Shown in pieces: positions 36,048 to 45,350 of a stretch of 64,000 bases of DNA. The position numbers were made by a program, and so were the translations under genes. How positions within the stretch are numbered: the first letter of the stretch is position 1; each line of letters begins with the position of its first letter. The notes under the pieces were generated by a model that saw only the letters and a list, made by a program, of their open reading frames with translations, searched no databases and was not told the origin of the DNA. The DNA comes from CAVTSA01 sp963737225 (GTDB lineage: Bacteria; Chloroflexota; Dormibacteria; Dormibacterales; Dormibacteraceae). The stretch is from contig CAVTSA010000005.1 in assembly GCA_963737225.1 (NCBI GenBank), positions 372,001-436,000 of the forward strand, read 5' to 3'.

Positions 36048-37977
36048 CGGGCGTTCTGGTCCTCCGCCGCAGCAGCCGCCCAGCCAGCCTGAAGTAGCCC
36101 TCACGTAGTGCCCCCACCACCCCGGATGGCAGCACGACGATGATTGCGACCAGCAACACCCCGTAGACAAGCTGTGCCACATAGGGCTGCAGATGGAGGA
36201 ACTCAGGCAGATACGTCGTCACGAGCGCGCCGACCATTGGCCCAGCAAGAGTGCCAGTTCCGCCCAGGAGCATCATCAGGCTGTACTGGATGGAAGCTGT
36301 GACGGTGAAGTACTGAGGGGCGATGCCGAGGTTGACGAATACCAGGAACGCGCCGGCGAACCCGGCCACGGCGCCAGACAGGGTCAGCGCAAACAACTTG
36401 TAGTTGAAGGTATTGAGTCCCAGCGATTGCGCGAGCAACTCATTGTCCCGGAGGGTTGTCAGGAGTGTGCCGAACCGGGTCCGCGAAACCCACCATAGAA
36501 AGGCAATAGCGATTACCGTGACCACCAGTACGAGGTAGTAGAGGGGGATCGGGTCACTGAACGAGATCAGGCCGAAAAACGGGTTGGGTGGCGTGGGCAG
36601 AACTATCCCCGGAATCCCGCCCGTGACCGTGGCCCAGTTCTCGATCACGATGATCTCAAGTTGGGAGAGCGCGAACAGCATGATCAGGAGGTAAGTGCCG
36701 GAGGCGCGCAGCGCCACCAATGCAAAGATCGCGGACACGAGGGCGCCAGCCAGCACGCTGCACGCGATCTGCTCCCAGAAGTTGATGTTGAAGTGGATCG
36801 TGAGAATCACTGTCGCATAGGCGCCGGCTCCGAGAAACCCAGCCTGCGCTACTGGAAAGATGCCGGCGTAGCGGAAAACGAACCACATGCTGTAGACCAC
36901 TATCGCGCTCACGAGCGCAACAGTCGCCAGGTTGAGGTCGCGATACGAGCTCAGCCAGTAGGGCGCCAGGGCGCCGGCGACGAACAACCCGGCCAGCCCG
37001 ATCTTCGGGCCCGCGGCGACCAGCCGTCCCAGCGGGGTGGTGATGAACTCTCCAGCGAGGCCACCGACTCGGCCAAGCAGATGATCGGCCGAAAGTGGAT
37101 CTCCGCCAACCTGCTCGGTGCTCTGGAAGAGGCCGTAAGGGCGCCAGAGAATGATCGCGACCATCACCACCAGCAGAAACGCGGACGACCACTCGAGCGA
37201 GAGGTACGCGCCGCCCATGGTTTGGGCGAGGGCGAGCAGCAGTGCAGCCACGACAATGCCACGGACGTTTCCGAGTCCGCCCACGATGGCGACGGCAAAG
37301 CCAGTCAGCAAGAAATCGGAACCGGAGAATGCGGTAAACGGAAAGATTGTTCCCAACAGGCCGCCCGCCAGTCCGGCCAGACCGCTACCGATGATGAACA
37401 CTACGGAGATAAGAAGGCCGACCCGTACGCCGAGGACTTGGGCGCCGCGCCTGTCCTCGGAAAGCGCGCGGATGCCGCGACCGTAATGCGTTCGCTCGAG
37501 GAACCAGAAGAGGGCAGCGCTGACCACCACCACCACTGCTATGAGTAACACGCTCTCCTTGTCGAACGTCAACCCTCCCACATGCCAAACACCTGGGAGA
37601 ACGGGCGGGATCGAGTAGAGCGCGTTGGGCCAGCGTAGGGCGTACGCCGCCTCAAGGGCGATAATCAGGCCCAAGGACACGATGAACCCGTTGATCGGGC
37701 GTGACAGTGTGCGCCGAAAGACGCCGAGGTCGAGGAGCTCGGACAGCAGCCCGACGATGACACCGGCAAGAAACAGTGCAAACGGCAGCGGCACATGCAG
37801 GTTGACCAACGAGAGCGTCACGAAGGCACCGAGCGTTACGAACTCGCCCTGGGCGAAGTTGACGATCCGCGTCAGGCCGAAGACCAGGCTGAGACCGAGC
37901 GCGATAAAGAGGTAAATGCCGGCGAGCGAAACACCGTTGAACAACTGTTCAAGGAAGAGAACCAACTGCTCAGGCAT
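36034..37977 (-). CDS. fused branched-chain-type ABC permease (LivH-LivM)
   Basis: A 647-residue membrane protein. Residues 1-290 match LivH (ALGLSLVFGLTRIVNFAQGE, GLGNVRGIVVAALLLALAQT) and the rest matches LivM (FRYAGIFPVAQAGFLGAGAY, RASGTYLLIMLFALSQLEII, FGTLLTTLRDNELLAQSLGL, GLNTFNYKLFALTLSGAVAG). The two permeases are usually separate genes. ATG 37977 has GGAGGCGGGAG before it and overlaps the livF stop as ATGCCTGA. The import substrate need not be an amino acid; such systems also take up aromatic and alicyclic acids. Confidence 0.93.
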   Translation of the reverse strand: MPEQLVLFLEQLFNGVSLAGIYLFIALGLSLVFGLTRIVNFAQGEFVTLGAFVTLSLVNLHVPLPFALFLAGVIVGLLSELLDLGVFRRTLSRPINGFIVSLGLIIALEAAYALRWPNALYSIPPVLPGVWHVGGLTFDKESVLLIAVVVVVSAALFWFLERTHYGRGIRALSEDRRGAQVLGVRVGLLISVVFIIGSGLAGLAGGLLGTIFPFTAFSGSDFLLTGFAVAIVGGLGNVRGIVVAALLLALAQTMGGAYLSLEWSSAFLLVVMVAIILWRPYGLFQSTEQVGGDPLSADHLLGRVGGLAGEFITTPLGRLVAAGPKIGLAGLFVAGALAPYWLSSYRDLNLATVALVSAIVVYSMWFVFRYAGIFPVAQAGFLGAGAYATVILTIHFNINFWEQIACSVLAGALVSAIFALVALRASGTYLLIMLFALSQLEIIVIENWATVTGGIPGIVLPTPPNPFFGLISFSDPIPLYYLVLVVTVIAIAFLWWVSRTRFGTLLTTLRDNELLAQSLGLNTFNYKLFALTLSGAVAGFAGAFLVFVNLGIAPQYFTVTASIQYSLMMLLGGTGTLAGPMVGALVTTYLPEFLHLQPYVAQLVYGVLLVAIIVVLPSGVVGALREGYFRLAGRLLRRRTRTPVARD

Positions 37978-38686
37978 CGCTCCCGCCTCCGAGGTAGCCG
38001 GCGACCATCTCGTCATCCAGTGTTCGAAGGTCGGCGGGGCCTGACCGGATGACGCGTCCGTGGCTTAATACATACACGCGGCTTGCCACCGCAAGGACCA
38101 GCTGCACGAACTGCTCCGAGAGCAGGACCGTCGTCTTCCAGTCGGTGACGATGCGCGGGATGGCCACGGCCAGCTGCTCCACGATCACGGGCGCCAGGCC
38201 AAGCGAGGGTTCGTCGAGCAGCAGAACCCTGGGCTTGGTAAGCAACCCGCGCGCAATGGCGAGCATCTGCTGCTGACCGCCCGAGAGCTCGCCGCCGTGG
38301 TGCCGCATCTTCTCTTTAAGGACCGGAAAGTAGTCGAGCGTGGCCGTCATGCGATCACGGAAGTCGCCGTCCCCCGATCCAAACTGGGCCAGCAGCAGGT
38401 TGTCCCTGACGGTCAGCTGCGAAAAGATATGGCGTCCCTCAAGCACGTGTCCGATGCCTTGGCGCACGACATCTTCGGGCTGGCCACGGACAGGTCGACC
38501 CTCGAGGGTGACCTCGCCCTGGTGCGGCACCAGGCGCGAGATGGCGCAGAAGAGCGAGGTCTTGCCCGCACCGTTGGGGCCCAGGATGCCGACGCATTCG
38601 CCGTCGTGTGCCTCCAGGTCCACACCCCGCACCGCGGCGACGCTGCCGTAGTAGACGCGGAGGCCCCGGACAACCAGCTCAGCCAA
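37970..38686 (-). CDS. ABC transporter ATPase, LivF type
   Basis: A 238-residue ATPase: ILGPNGAGKTSLFCAI (Walker A), GGELSGGQQQMLAIARGLL (signature) and RVLLLDEPSLGLAP (Walker B). The TTG at 38684-38686 is chosen because GAGGAGAG lies just before it and because it overlaps the livG stop as TTGGCTGA. A longer in-frame ATG start at 38728 would add 14 residues read from the end of livG. Confidence 0.92.
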   Translation of the reverse strand: MAELVVRGLRVYYGSVAAVRGVDLEAHDGECVGILGPNGAGKTSLFCAISRLVPHQGEVTLEGRPVRGQPEDVVRQGIGHVLEGRHIFSQLTVRDNLLLAQFGSGDGDFRDRMTATLDYFPVLKEKMRHHGGELSGGQQQMLAIARGLLTKPRVLLLDEPSLGLAPVIVEQLAVAIPRIVTDWKTTVLLSEQFVQLVLAVASRVYVLSHGRVIRSGPADLRTLDDEMVAGYLGGGSDA

Positions 38687-39465
38687 GCGACTCTCCTCGA
38701 GATCGATGCTTGCCGAAGCCGGTGCCAAGGTACGCTTCGACGACGGCGGGGTCTCGCCGCGACGACGTCGGGGGTCGCATCCTTCAATATGCGCCCGGTC
38801 GCGAGCACAATCATGCGATCAACTAACGGCATCAAGAAGCCCATGTCGTGATCGACCACCGCCAGCGTGACTCCGGTCTTCCGCACGCGCTTGAGGAGCC
38901 TCGCCAGCTCCTGGCTTTCGGCGTCGTTGAGGCCGGCGGCCGGTTCGTCGAGAAGAAGCAGCGAGGGCCGCGCTGACAGCGCGAGCGCAATGCCGAGCCG
39001 TCGCAGCGAGCCGTGGGAAAGCACGGAACTGGGCGAGTCTGCGAGGTCGCCGAGATCGGTGAAGGCGAGCATGGCGTCGACGTCGCGGGGCACCTCGATG
39101 TGCCTGTCGGCCCGGTGCCCCGTGCGCGCGATGTCGATCGCCATCTGGACGTTGCCGCGGACGGTTGCCGATCCAAACGCCATCGATTGTTGGAATGTGC
39201 GCACCAAACCCGCCCGCGCGATCCGATGCATCGGCCAGCGTGTGACGTCGGTCCCCTGCCATAGCACCCGTCCCCGGTTCAAGCGGTAGCGGCCGGTGAT
39301 GCAGTTGAACAGCGTCGTCTTGCCGGAGCCGTTGGGTCCGACCACCCCTAGCAGTTCGCCCTGCCGGATCTCAATGTTCACGCCGGCGAGCGCGTGCACC
39401 GCTCCGAACGAACGATAGGCATCGACGACCTCCAAGATCTGGCCGTCGGGCACCTTGAGAATCAT
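38679..39465 (-). CDS. ABC transporter ATPase, LivG type, C-terminal frameshift
   Basis: ATG 39465 begins MILKVPDGQILEVVDAYRSF. Walker A VVGPNGSGKTTLFNCI, signature LSHGSLRRLGIALAL and Walker B LLLLDEPAAGLN follow. After ILKDATPDVVAA the frame is lost. The neighbouring frame reads RDPAVVEAYLGTGFGKHRSR and ESLG to TGA 38679, which is the normal LivG ending. The span is 3n+1, so one base is extra near 38755 (GCGGCGAGACCCC on the coding strand). As written the frame would run on to 38413 with a foreign tail. Confidence 0.85.
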
Positions 39466-39483
39466 AGATGGGCCATGCAATGG

Positions 39484-40383
39484 CTATGCTGGCGACACGC
39501 GGGTGAGGATCTCCCAGGCCCCTACCAGCGACGGAACATCCGGGTAACCCTCCCCGATGAGGTTGATCTGATGCACACCTGCTGCTCTGTACTCCAGCAG
39601 CCGGGCGGCTAGCTGAGCGGTGGTCCCGATCATCGTCCCGGGCTCGACCGTCCTCTCTTCGGTGATGCGGAAACGACAGCCGGCGACCACCCCGACCGAG
39701 GAGGGATCCCGGCCTTCCTGGCTGACCAGCGCCCGCAGTCGGTCCACCTTCGACCGGATCTGCTCGGGCGATTGATGGAGCGGCATCCAGGCATCGCCGA
39801 ACCGCGCGGCGCGTCTTAAGGCGGCCTCGCCATTGCCGCCGACCCAGAGCGGCGGCCGGGGCCGCTGTACGGGCTTGGGATTGATGACCACGCCGAGGGT
39901 TGAGGGATCGCCTGACCAGAGCTTCTCCAGCACCCGCAGCTGCGTGTCCGCAACCCGGCCACGCTCCTCATAAGGCGGCGCGCCGACCAGCGGAAACTCC
40001 TCCTTGAGCCATCCCGTACCCACCCCCGCGATCAGCCGCCCACCCGAGAGGACATCGAGCATGGCGAGCATCTTCCCGTTCAGAAGCACGCTGCGATAGG
40101 GCAGCACAAGCACGCCGAAGCCGATCCGTATGCGCTGTACCCGGGCGCTGACGTATGCCAGCGAGGTGAATGGCTCCAGCACGTCCGAATGCACCGCCGC
40201 CGGCGAAGGCGTTCGCCCCCCGACCTGGTTGTGGGTACCTGGATCGAACTCCAACGGCCAGGCCACGTGGTCGCCCAGCCAAACCGAGTCGAATCCAAGC
40301 TCCTCGGCGGCGACCGCCATCGCAACCAGGTGGTCGGGGACGGCATGACCGCCAGGCGGATAGAGGTAGGCGCCGAGCCTCAT
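39484..40383 (-). CDS. LLM-class F420-dependent oxidoreductase
   Basis: A 299-residue luciferase-like TIM barrel: MRLGAYLYPPGGHAVPDHLV, AEELGFDSVWLGDHVAWPLE, RIRIGFGVLVLPYRSVLLNG, GGRLIAGVGTGWLKEEF and RPPLWVGGNGEAALRRAARF. This arrangement is typical of actinobacterial F420-dependent enzymes; FMN use cannot be excluded. It sits between the solute-binding protein and livG, so it probably acts on the imported compound. Confidence 0.88.
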   Translation of the reverse strand: MRLGAYLYPPGGHAVPDHLVAMAVAAEELGFDSVWLGDHVAWPLEFDPGTHNQVGGRTPSPAAVHSDVLEPFTSLAYVSARVQRIRIGFGVLVLPYRSVLLNGKMLAMLDVLSGGRLIAGVGTGWLKEEFPLVGAPPYEERGRVADTQLRVLEKLWSGDPSTLGVVINPKPVQRPRPPLWVGGNGEAALRRAARFGDAWMPLHQSPEQIRSKVDRLRALVSQEGRDPSSVGVVAGCRFRITEERTVEPGTMIGTTAQLAARLLEYRAAGVHQINLIGEGYPDVPSLVGAWEILTRVSPA

Positions 40384-40457
40384 GCCAGTCCCAGGTGGGG
40401 CGTCCGTACACGGAGGCTGAACCCCGGACGCCCCGCCGCGAGCCACGGCAAGCACAG

Positions 40458-41636
40458 CTATGACAACGGCTTGAACTGGCCTACTGTCGTGGTCCCGTCC
40501 GGCAGTATCTGCGAGACCGCAAGCGGGACGGTGATGCGGTGGGTCGAGTCCCACTGGAACTCAGCGCCGAATTCAGTCAGCGTCACCTGAGTCATCGCCT
40601 TGGCCATCTTCGCTGTGTCGGTGGTCGTGTCCGCCTTGGTGATCGCCTTGGCGGTCAGCTGCACCGTGAAGTAGTAGGCGAGCGCGATGCCGATGTCGAA
40701 TGCGGTGGGGGTGGTACCCAGCTTCGCCTTCAGGGCCGACTTGAAGGCGTTGATCTCGGGCGTGGACTGGAGGCCGGGCTCGACTGGCGAGTACGCGTTC
40801 GGGAACACCTGCGGGCGCCCGATACTGGGCGGGAGCTGCGTCGCGTAGCAGAGGCACACCACCGACTTAGGGAGGCCGGCCGCGTCCAGCTGTTGGAGGT
40901 CGCTCTGCTCCTCTGAAGGGGAGTTGCCGATCACGACCACGTCCGGCTTGTCGGCCACGACCTTGGTTGCCACGGTCGAGATGTCCGTGGTGCCGGGCGG
41001 GTAGGTGAAGTTGCCGGCCGAGATCCCCTGGGCCTGAAGGGCCGCGGTCATCGGCTGCAATGTCCCGTCCTGGGCGCCAGTGAGGAAGTCGACCCTCTTG
41101 GTTTTCGGGTAGAAGTGGAGCAATCCGGCGGTCGCCGCCCCCCAGCGGTAGTCGCTCGCGGGCAGGGCCGAGAACAGCAGCGGATACTTGGGCCCGATCA
41201 GGCCGAAGAGGTCCGCGCCCAGCGAGACGTTGACCACGTTATGCGCGGCAATCACCGGCGTCGCCGAGATCGCCTCGTTCGCGAGCGGCCCGAACAGAAC
41301 CTTGATGCCGTCGTCCTGGATCATCTGGGTCGCGTCAGCCACGGCCGTCTGGGGGTCTGACCGGTCGTCGACGTACATCATCTTTAGCGTGTACCGCTTG
41401 TTGTCCACGACGATGCCGCCGGCAGCGTTGACGCGGTCGACGGCCACGTTCATGCCGGCCTCGTAGGCTGCCCCATAGGGTCCGAAGACGCCGGAGAGTG
41501 CCACCAAGGCGCCCATCTTGAAGTCGCCACCGTTCGTCGGGGCTGCCGAGCTGCCCACGCCGCAGCCGACCAACATCAGCGACAGGCCGAGCAGAGCGAC
41601 CATTCGGCTCAACCACCGTCTTCCATGGAATTTCAC
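40458..41636 (-). CDS. branched-chain-type ABC solute-binding lipoprotein
   Basis: A 392-residue type I periplasmic binding protein. GTG at 41634-41636 has AAGGAG 6 nt upstream. The signal is MVALLGLSLMLVGCG with lipobox LVGC. The mature part shows FKMGALVALSGVFGPYGAAY, RVNAAGGIVVDNKRYTLKMM and IQDDGIKVLFGPLANEAISA. It delivers the ligand to LivHM/LivF/LivG encoded downstream. It is divergent from the amidohydrolase operon, with a perfect operator between them. Confidence 0.92.
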   Translation of the reverse strand: MKFHGRRWLSRMVALLGLSLMLVGCGVGSSAAPTNGGDFKMGALVALSGVFGPYGAAYEAGMNVAVDRVNAAGGIVVDNKRYTLKMMYVDDRSDPQTAVADATQMIQDDGIKVLFGPLANEAISATPVIAAHNVVNVSLGADLFGLIGPKYPLLFSALPASDYRWGAATAGLLHFYPKTKRVDFLTGAQDGTLQPMTAALQAQGISAGNFTYPPGTTDISTVATKVVADKPDVVVIGNSPSEEQSDLQQLDAAGLPKSVVCLCYATQLPPSIGRPQVFPNAYSPVEPGLQSTPEINAFKSALKAKLGTTPTAFDIGIALAYYFTVQLTAKAITKADTTTDTAKMAKAMTQVTLTEFGAEFQWDSTHRITVPLAVSQILPDGTTTVGQFKPLS

Positions 41637-41742
41637 GCGCTGCTCCTTCTCGGGCCCTCCTCCTGCCCCGGCATCCCGGGACCGCATCAGTCGGATCTGT
41701 GCGGAGCCCCATTCTTGCACCCGGCGCCCGGGGTGTCAAGTT

Positions 41743-41756
41743 ATCATTGATATGAT
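41743..41756. promoter_or_regulatory. island operator, ATCAT-TGAT-ATGAT
   Basis: A perfect 5+5 inverted repeat with 4-nt spacer in the 170-nt divergent gap between the importer operon and the amidohydrolase operon. With the preceding T it contains TATCATT, as at 27246 and 50584. Confidence 0.7.
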
Positions 41757-41806
41757 TGAGAGGAATGCGATGAAAGCTACCCTTAACGCCGCCGAGGAGG
41801 GATGAT

Positions 41807-42958
41807 GTGGACGTGAAGGTCGATCCCGAGACGCCGGCCCAGGGGGTCATCGACGCTTGCGTCCACCACCACTGGTCGCACCCAGGGGAGGTGATGGACT
41901 ACCTGCCCCGGGCGTGGCGCGACTACCTCCGGCCTTCGTCCGACTACACGGTCCCCGTGATTCCATCACATACTTTCGGGCGAATCACGGGCAGCAAGCT
42001 CCCGGATGCTCGGGGCGGCACGGACCGGGAAGTGGTCTCAGCGCAACTCGACGCACACGGAGTCGAGCGCGCTGTGCTCACCTACGACACGGGCGTCGAG
42101 ATCGCCGTGCACCCCGCGCAATACCTGGGCCGTGAGATGGTTCGGGCCGCCAACGACTGGTGCGTCGATCGCTGGCTCGACGGTCGGGACACGCGACTGT
42201 ACTCGCTGGTCCTGGTCCCAAACCAGTTGCCCGAGGAGGCGGCCAGGGAGATCCGCCGGGTCGGCAGGCACCCCAGGATGGTGGGGGTCGCGATGGGCGT
42301 CAACGGTACGGGGCTGCTGAGCGGCCACTCGCACTACTACCCGATCTACGAGGCGGCCGTGGAGCTTGGGCTCCCGATCGTGATCGAGGCGGGTAACGAG
42401 TCCAACATCTACACCCTCACCCACCACTCTGCCGGAGGCCCGCCGCTCACTTACTCGGAATACCGCATCCTGTCGAATCAGGCGATGACCAGCCACCTCG
42501 GCAGCCTCATCGCGCAAGGCGTGTTCGAACGGTTCCCGGGGCTTCGCGTGCTCGCACTCGGCGCCGGGGCGGACTGGTTGGGAGCGGCGATCGCACGCTT
42601 CGACTTCAAGTTCGACAGCCACGCCCGTGAGATCCCCTGGGCACCCCGGCATCCGAGCGAGTACTTCCGTCAGTCGATTCGCGTGTCCACCCACCCCCTC
42701 GACCCGGGGACCCAGCCGCAGCAGCTTGTGCGCATCCTGGAGCAGGTCGAGGCAATCGAGGACATGCTGGTCTTCGCCAGCGGCTATCCGAACTGGGACA
42801 CCGAGTGGCCTTCCGACGTGGGGGCCGCCCTACCGCCGAAATGGCACTCGAAGGTGTTCCGCGATAATGCGATGGATCTTTTCGCGTGGCCTGATCGGCC
42901 CCGGCGCGAGGTGACACCCACGGCAGCCGCACCGAACGCGTTGTTGGAGGGCGAGTAG
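41807..42958 (+). CDS. amidohydrolase-family protein A1, metal ligands lost
   Basis: A 383-residue TIM-barrel protein of the amidohydrolase-2 (ACMSD-like) family. The first motif VIDACVHHHW is kept (Asp16, His20). Other ligands of the canonical neighbour A2 are replaced: LPIVIEAGNES has Glu where A2 has His, VLALGAGADWLG has Gly where A2 has Glu, and VFASGYPNW has Gly where A2 has the catalytic Asp of TDYPH. It is most like A4 (46871-48005), which shows the same losses. GTG 41807 follows GAGGAGG. It is first in the operon A1-A2-Rieske and probably forms a heteromer with A2 (inference). Confidence 0.8.
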   Translation: MDVKVDPETPAQGVIDACVHHHWSHPGEVMDYLPRAWRDYLRPSSDYTVPVIPSHTFGRITGSKLPDARGGTDREVVSAQLDAHGVERAVLTYDTGVEIAVHPAQYLGREMVRAANDWCVDRWLDGRDTRLYSLVLVPNQLPEEAAREIRRVGRHPRMVGVAMGVNGTGLLSGHSHYYPIYEAAVELGLPIVIEAGNESNIYTLTHHSAGGPPLTYSEYRILSNQAMTSHLGSLIAQGVFERFPGLRVLALGAGADWLGAAIARFDFKFDSHAREIPWAPRHPSEYFRQSIRVSTHPLDPGTQPQQLVRILEQVEAIEDMLVFASGYPNWDTEWPSDVGAALPPKWHSKVFRDNAMDLFAWPDRPRREVTPTAAAPNALLEGE

Positions 42959-44113
42959 ATGCTCCCGGTGATCGACTGCGATGTTCACCACACGTGGAAC
43001 ACAGAGGAGGAGGTCATCGAGTACTTCCCAACGCGATGGAAGGAGCTCGGGCGCGAGCAGATCGGGATCCTACACTACTCGGGCAGCCGTCTCCTGAACG
43101 GTGGCGGCTTCCTTGTCTACCCGAACAATGCCGGCCCATTGCGCCGGCCCGACTTCATACCCGAGGACGGAAGCAAAGCGGGTAGCAGCTATCAGGTGAT
43201 GAAGGATCAGCTGCTCGATCCGCTGAACGTGCAGCGCGCGGTCCTGAGCTTCGACATCGGGCTCCAGACCGGACTCCATAACCCATGGCTAGCCCTCGCC
43301 GCCGTGCGGGCCTGTAACGACTGGAACCGCGAGCGCTGGTTGAGCATCCCCGACGACCGCCTGTGCTCCGCGGTCCTGGTGCCGACCCACGTGCCCGAGC
43401 AGGGCGCAGCTGAGATCCGACGGATGGCCAAACAGCCAAAGGTCGCGGAGGCGCTGCTGGTAACCAGCGCGCTCGGCAAGAGCTTCGGCGACCCGGTTTA
43501 CGATCCAATCCACAGGGCGGCCGCGGAGACTGGCCTTCCCATCGCCATCCACCTGGGCGGCGAGCACGTCGGCGACCTCGGGCATGTGTCCGCCGGCGGC
43601 GCGCCCGGTACGCGGATCGAGGAAGAATTCACCAACCACGAGCCGGCGGAGCGCCACGTCGTGAGCTTCATCATGAACGGAGTTTTCGAGCGCTATCCCG
43701 AGCTGAAGGTAATCATGGTCGAGTTCAGCGTCGCCTGGTTAGTCCCCCTGATCCGAAGGATGGAGGCCAACCTCGCGATCCTGCGAGAGGACAGCCCCTG
43801 GGTGAAGCGCACTCCGTCCGAATACGTGCACCGCAACATCCGTGCGTCGACCCAACCTCTAGAGACGCTGACCAGCAAGCAGTTCGGCGCGTTGATGGAT
43901 ATCTATCCGTTCCTCCAGGACGTGCTGCTTTTCGCGACCGACTACCCGCACTTCGACGCGGACGACCCCTTTTACATCACCAAGCGACTACCCAAGTCGT
44001 GGACGCGAAAGCTTCTTTACGAAAACGGGTGCGAGACGTACGGGTGGAAGGAGGAGGAGGTCATCGCCTCGAGGCCGACCCCGGACACCCGCCCGGTGGG
44101 GTCGTTCCGGTGA
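42959..44113 (+). CDS. amidohydrolase-family protein A2, canonical active site
   Basis: A 384-residue amidohydrolase-2 enzyme starting on the base after the A1 stop. Ligand motifs are intact: VIDCDVHHTW (Asp6-x-Asp-x-His10), LPIAIHLGGEH (His), YPELKVIMVEFSVAW (Glu) and VLLFATDYPHFDADDP (Asp). Members of this family hydrolyse C-C, C-N or lactone bonds or decarboxylate aromatic acids with one Zn or Mn. The paralog A3 (45707-46871) has the same ligands. Confidence 0.88.
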   Translation: MLPVIDCDVHHTWNTEEEVIEYFPTRWKELGREQIGILHYSGSRLLNGGGFLVYPNNAGPLRRPDFIPEDGSKAGSSYQVMKDQLLDPLNVQRAVLSFDIGLQTGLHNPWLALAAVRACNDWNRERWLSIPDDRLCSAVLVPTHVPEQGAAEIRRMAKQPKVAEALLVTSALGKSFGDPVYDPIHRAAAETGLPIAIHLGGEHVGDLGHVSAGGAPGTRIEEEFTNHEPAERHVVSFIMNGVFERYPELKVIMVEFSVAWLVPLIRRMEANLAILREDSPWVKRTPSEYVHRNIRASTQPLETLTSKQFGALMDIYPFLQDVLLFATDYPHFDADDPFYITKRLPKSWTRKLLYENGCETYGWKEEEVIASRPTPDTRPVGSFR

Positions 44114-44496
44114 GCTCAGACACGTTGGCCGGCCTGGTCCGCGCGGGGCCGGTGTCCTCGTTCGAGGCCGGGGTCCCGCACGTCATGAGCGTCGGGGCGC
44201 GCGAGATCGGAGTAGTTCGCTGGGGTGACTCTTTTTACGCGCTGCGGAACCACTGCCCCGACCAGGGCGGCCCACTTTGCCAGGGCGCGGTGCGCCCGCT
44301 GCTCTCCAGCGGGACCGTTGGAGTCGGCGTCTCCCTTCAGTTGGAGGAGGAGCGACCGATCATCGCGTGTCCCTGGCATCACTACGAGTTCGACCTGAAG
44401 ACGGGCCATGAGATCCGGGGTGCGCGGCGGGCGGTTGTGTACGGCGTCGAGGTTATCGACGAGCAGGTATACGTGCGCGCGGGGACCCGCCTGTGA
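44110..44496 (+). CDS. Rieske-type ferredoxin R1, first His ligand replaced by Asp
   Basis: A 128-residue Rieske domain. GTG 44110 overlaps the A2 stop as GTGA. The second half-motif CPWHHYEFDLKTG is normal. The first reads NHCPDQGGPLCQ, so the usual Cys-x-His is Cys-Pro-Asp (Asp codon 44260-44262). The linker between the half-motifs is about 35 residues instead of the usual 15-17, as it is in R2. No oxygenase alpha subunit is nearby, so it probably serves an amidohydrolase-linked or other redox partner, or has lost its cluster. Confidence 0.8.
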   Translation: MSSDTLAGLVRAGPVSSFEAGVPHVMSVGAREIGVVRWGDSFYALRNHCPDQGGPLCQGAVRPLLSSGTVGVGVSLQLEEERPIIACPWHHYEFDLKTGHEIRGARRAVVYGVEVIDEQVYVRAGTRL

Positions 44497-44501
44497 CGTA
44501 T

Positions 44502-44531
44502 CCCGGAACGGGCGCGTATCGCCGATCGGCG
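44502..44531. terminator. two small palindromes in a convergent gap
   Basis: CCCG-GAA-CGGG (44502-44512) and the 12-bp palindrome CGCCGATCGGCG (44520-44531) fill the 36-nt gap between R1 (+) and A5 (-), the symmetry point of the mirrored cassettes. There is no T-run, so termination is only a guess. Confidence 0.35.
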
Positions 44532-44532
44532 G

Positions 44533-45334
44533 TCACGGCCAGCCGAGCCACTCCATGACCCCGCGACCGAGTATCCACTCCTGGTCCTGCGTCGAAAGAA
44601 ACGGAAGACCGCGCACCACGTCGAGCCACTCGACGTATGTGCATGGCAGCCGCGTCAGATCGGAGCCCCAGAAGACTCGCCGAGGGCCGAAGGCGTCCAG
44701 CACCATCTCGATCGGCTTGGCAAGCGACCGGTACGGATAGGCGTCCGGAGCCCAGCAAGGCAGAGCACTAACCTTCAGGGCGACGTTCGGCCGCGCCGCG
44801 AGGGGCAGAAGCGGCGCGATTGCGGCCGCTAAAGACGGATACGTCTCGCCGGGGTGGAGGTTCAGATGATCCACCACCAGCCGGACGCCCGGGTGCGTGC
44901 CGGCGACGGCGTCCAGGCGGGCGGCCAGCCCAGGGGCCAGCACCGTAACCGGAACGCCGGCTGCCTCGGCAGCCGACCAGAACCACTCCAACTCGCCCGC
45001 CTCGAGCAGGCGCCGGTTGGGATCACGGAGAAACGCCAGCCTTGTCCCGAGCATCCCGCGCAGTCGAGCGCCACGTCTTAAGGAGCGGCGAACGCTCCGG
45101 CCGCCCAACGTCGAACGGCGCCACCACCGCCAGACGGGCCGGCTGCGACATCCTGGCGGCCAGAGCAGCGGCGTTATTTGCCATCTGGTCGTCGCCGGGC
45201 GGGACCATCGGGATGATCACGCACCGGTCCACTCCAGCCTCGTCCATCCGCGCGAGCAATCTCGAGACCGGCAAGCCTGGAATCGGTCCCAGCGACGGTG
45301 TGTCAGGACAATGCACCTGAGAGTCGCAAACCAA
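44533..45334 (-). CDS. amidohydrolase-family protein A5, one frameshift
   Basis: From TTG 45334 the frame reads LVCDSQVHCPDTPSLGPIPG, LLARMDEAGVDRCVIIPMVP and LAVVAPFDVGRPERSPLLKT. The next frame continues LRGMLGTRLAFLRDPNRRLL, WFWSAAEAAGVPVTVLAPGL, VRLVVDHLNLHPGE and RVFWGSDLTRLPCTYVEWLD. Ligands DSQVH, DHLN and SDLT are intact. The span is 3n+1 (266 residues when corrected), with the extra base near 45080-45110. It is a shorter, more distant relative of A1-A4, last in the leftward operon. Confidence 0.75.
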
Positions 45335-45350
45335 GCCCGGCCGTCGGCAT

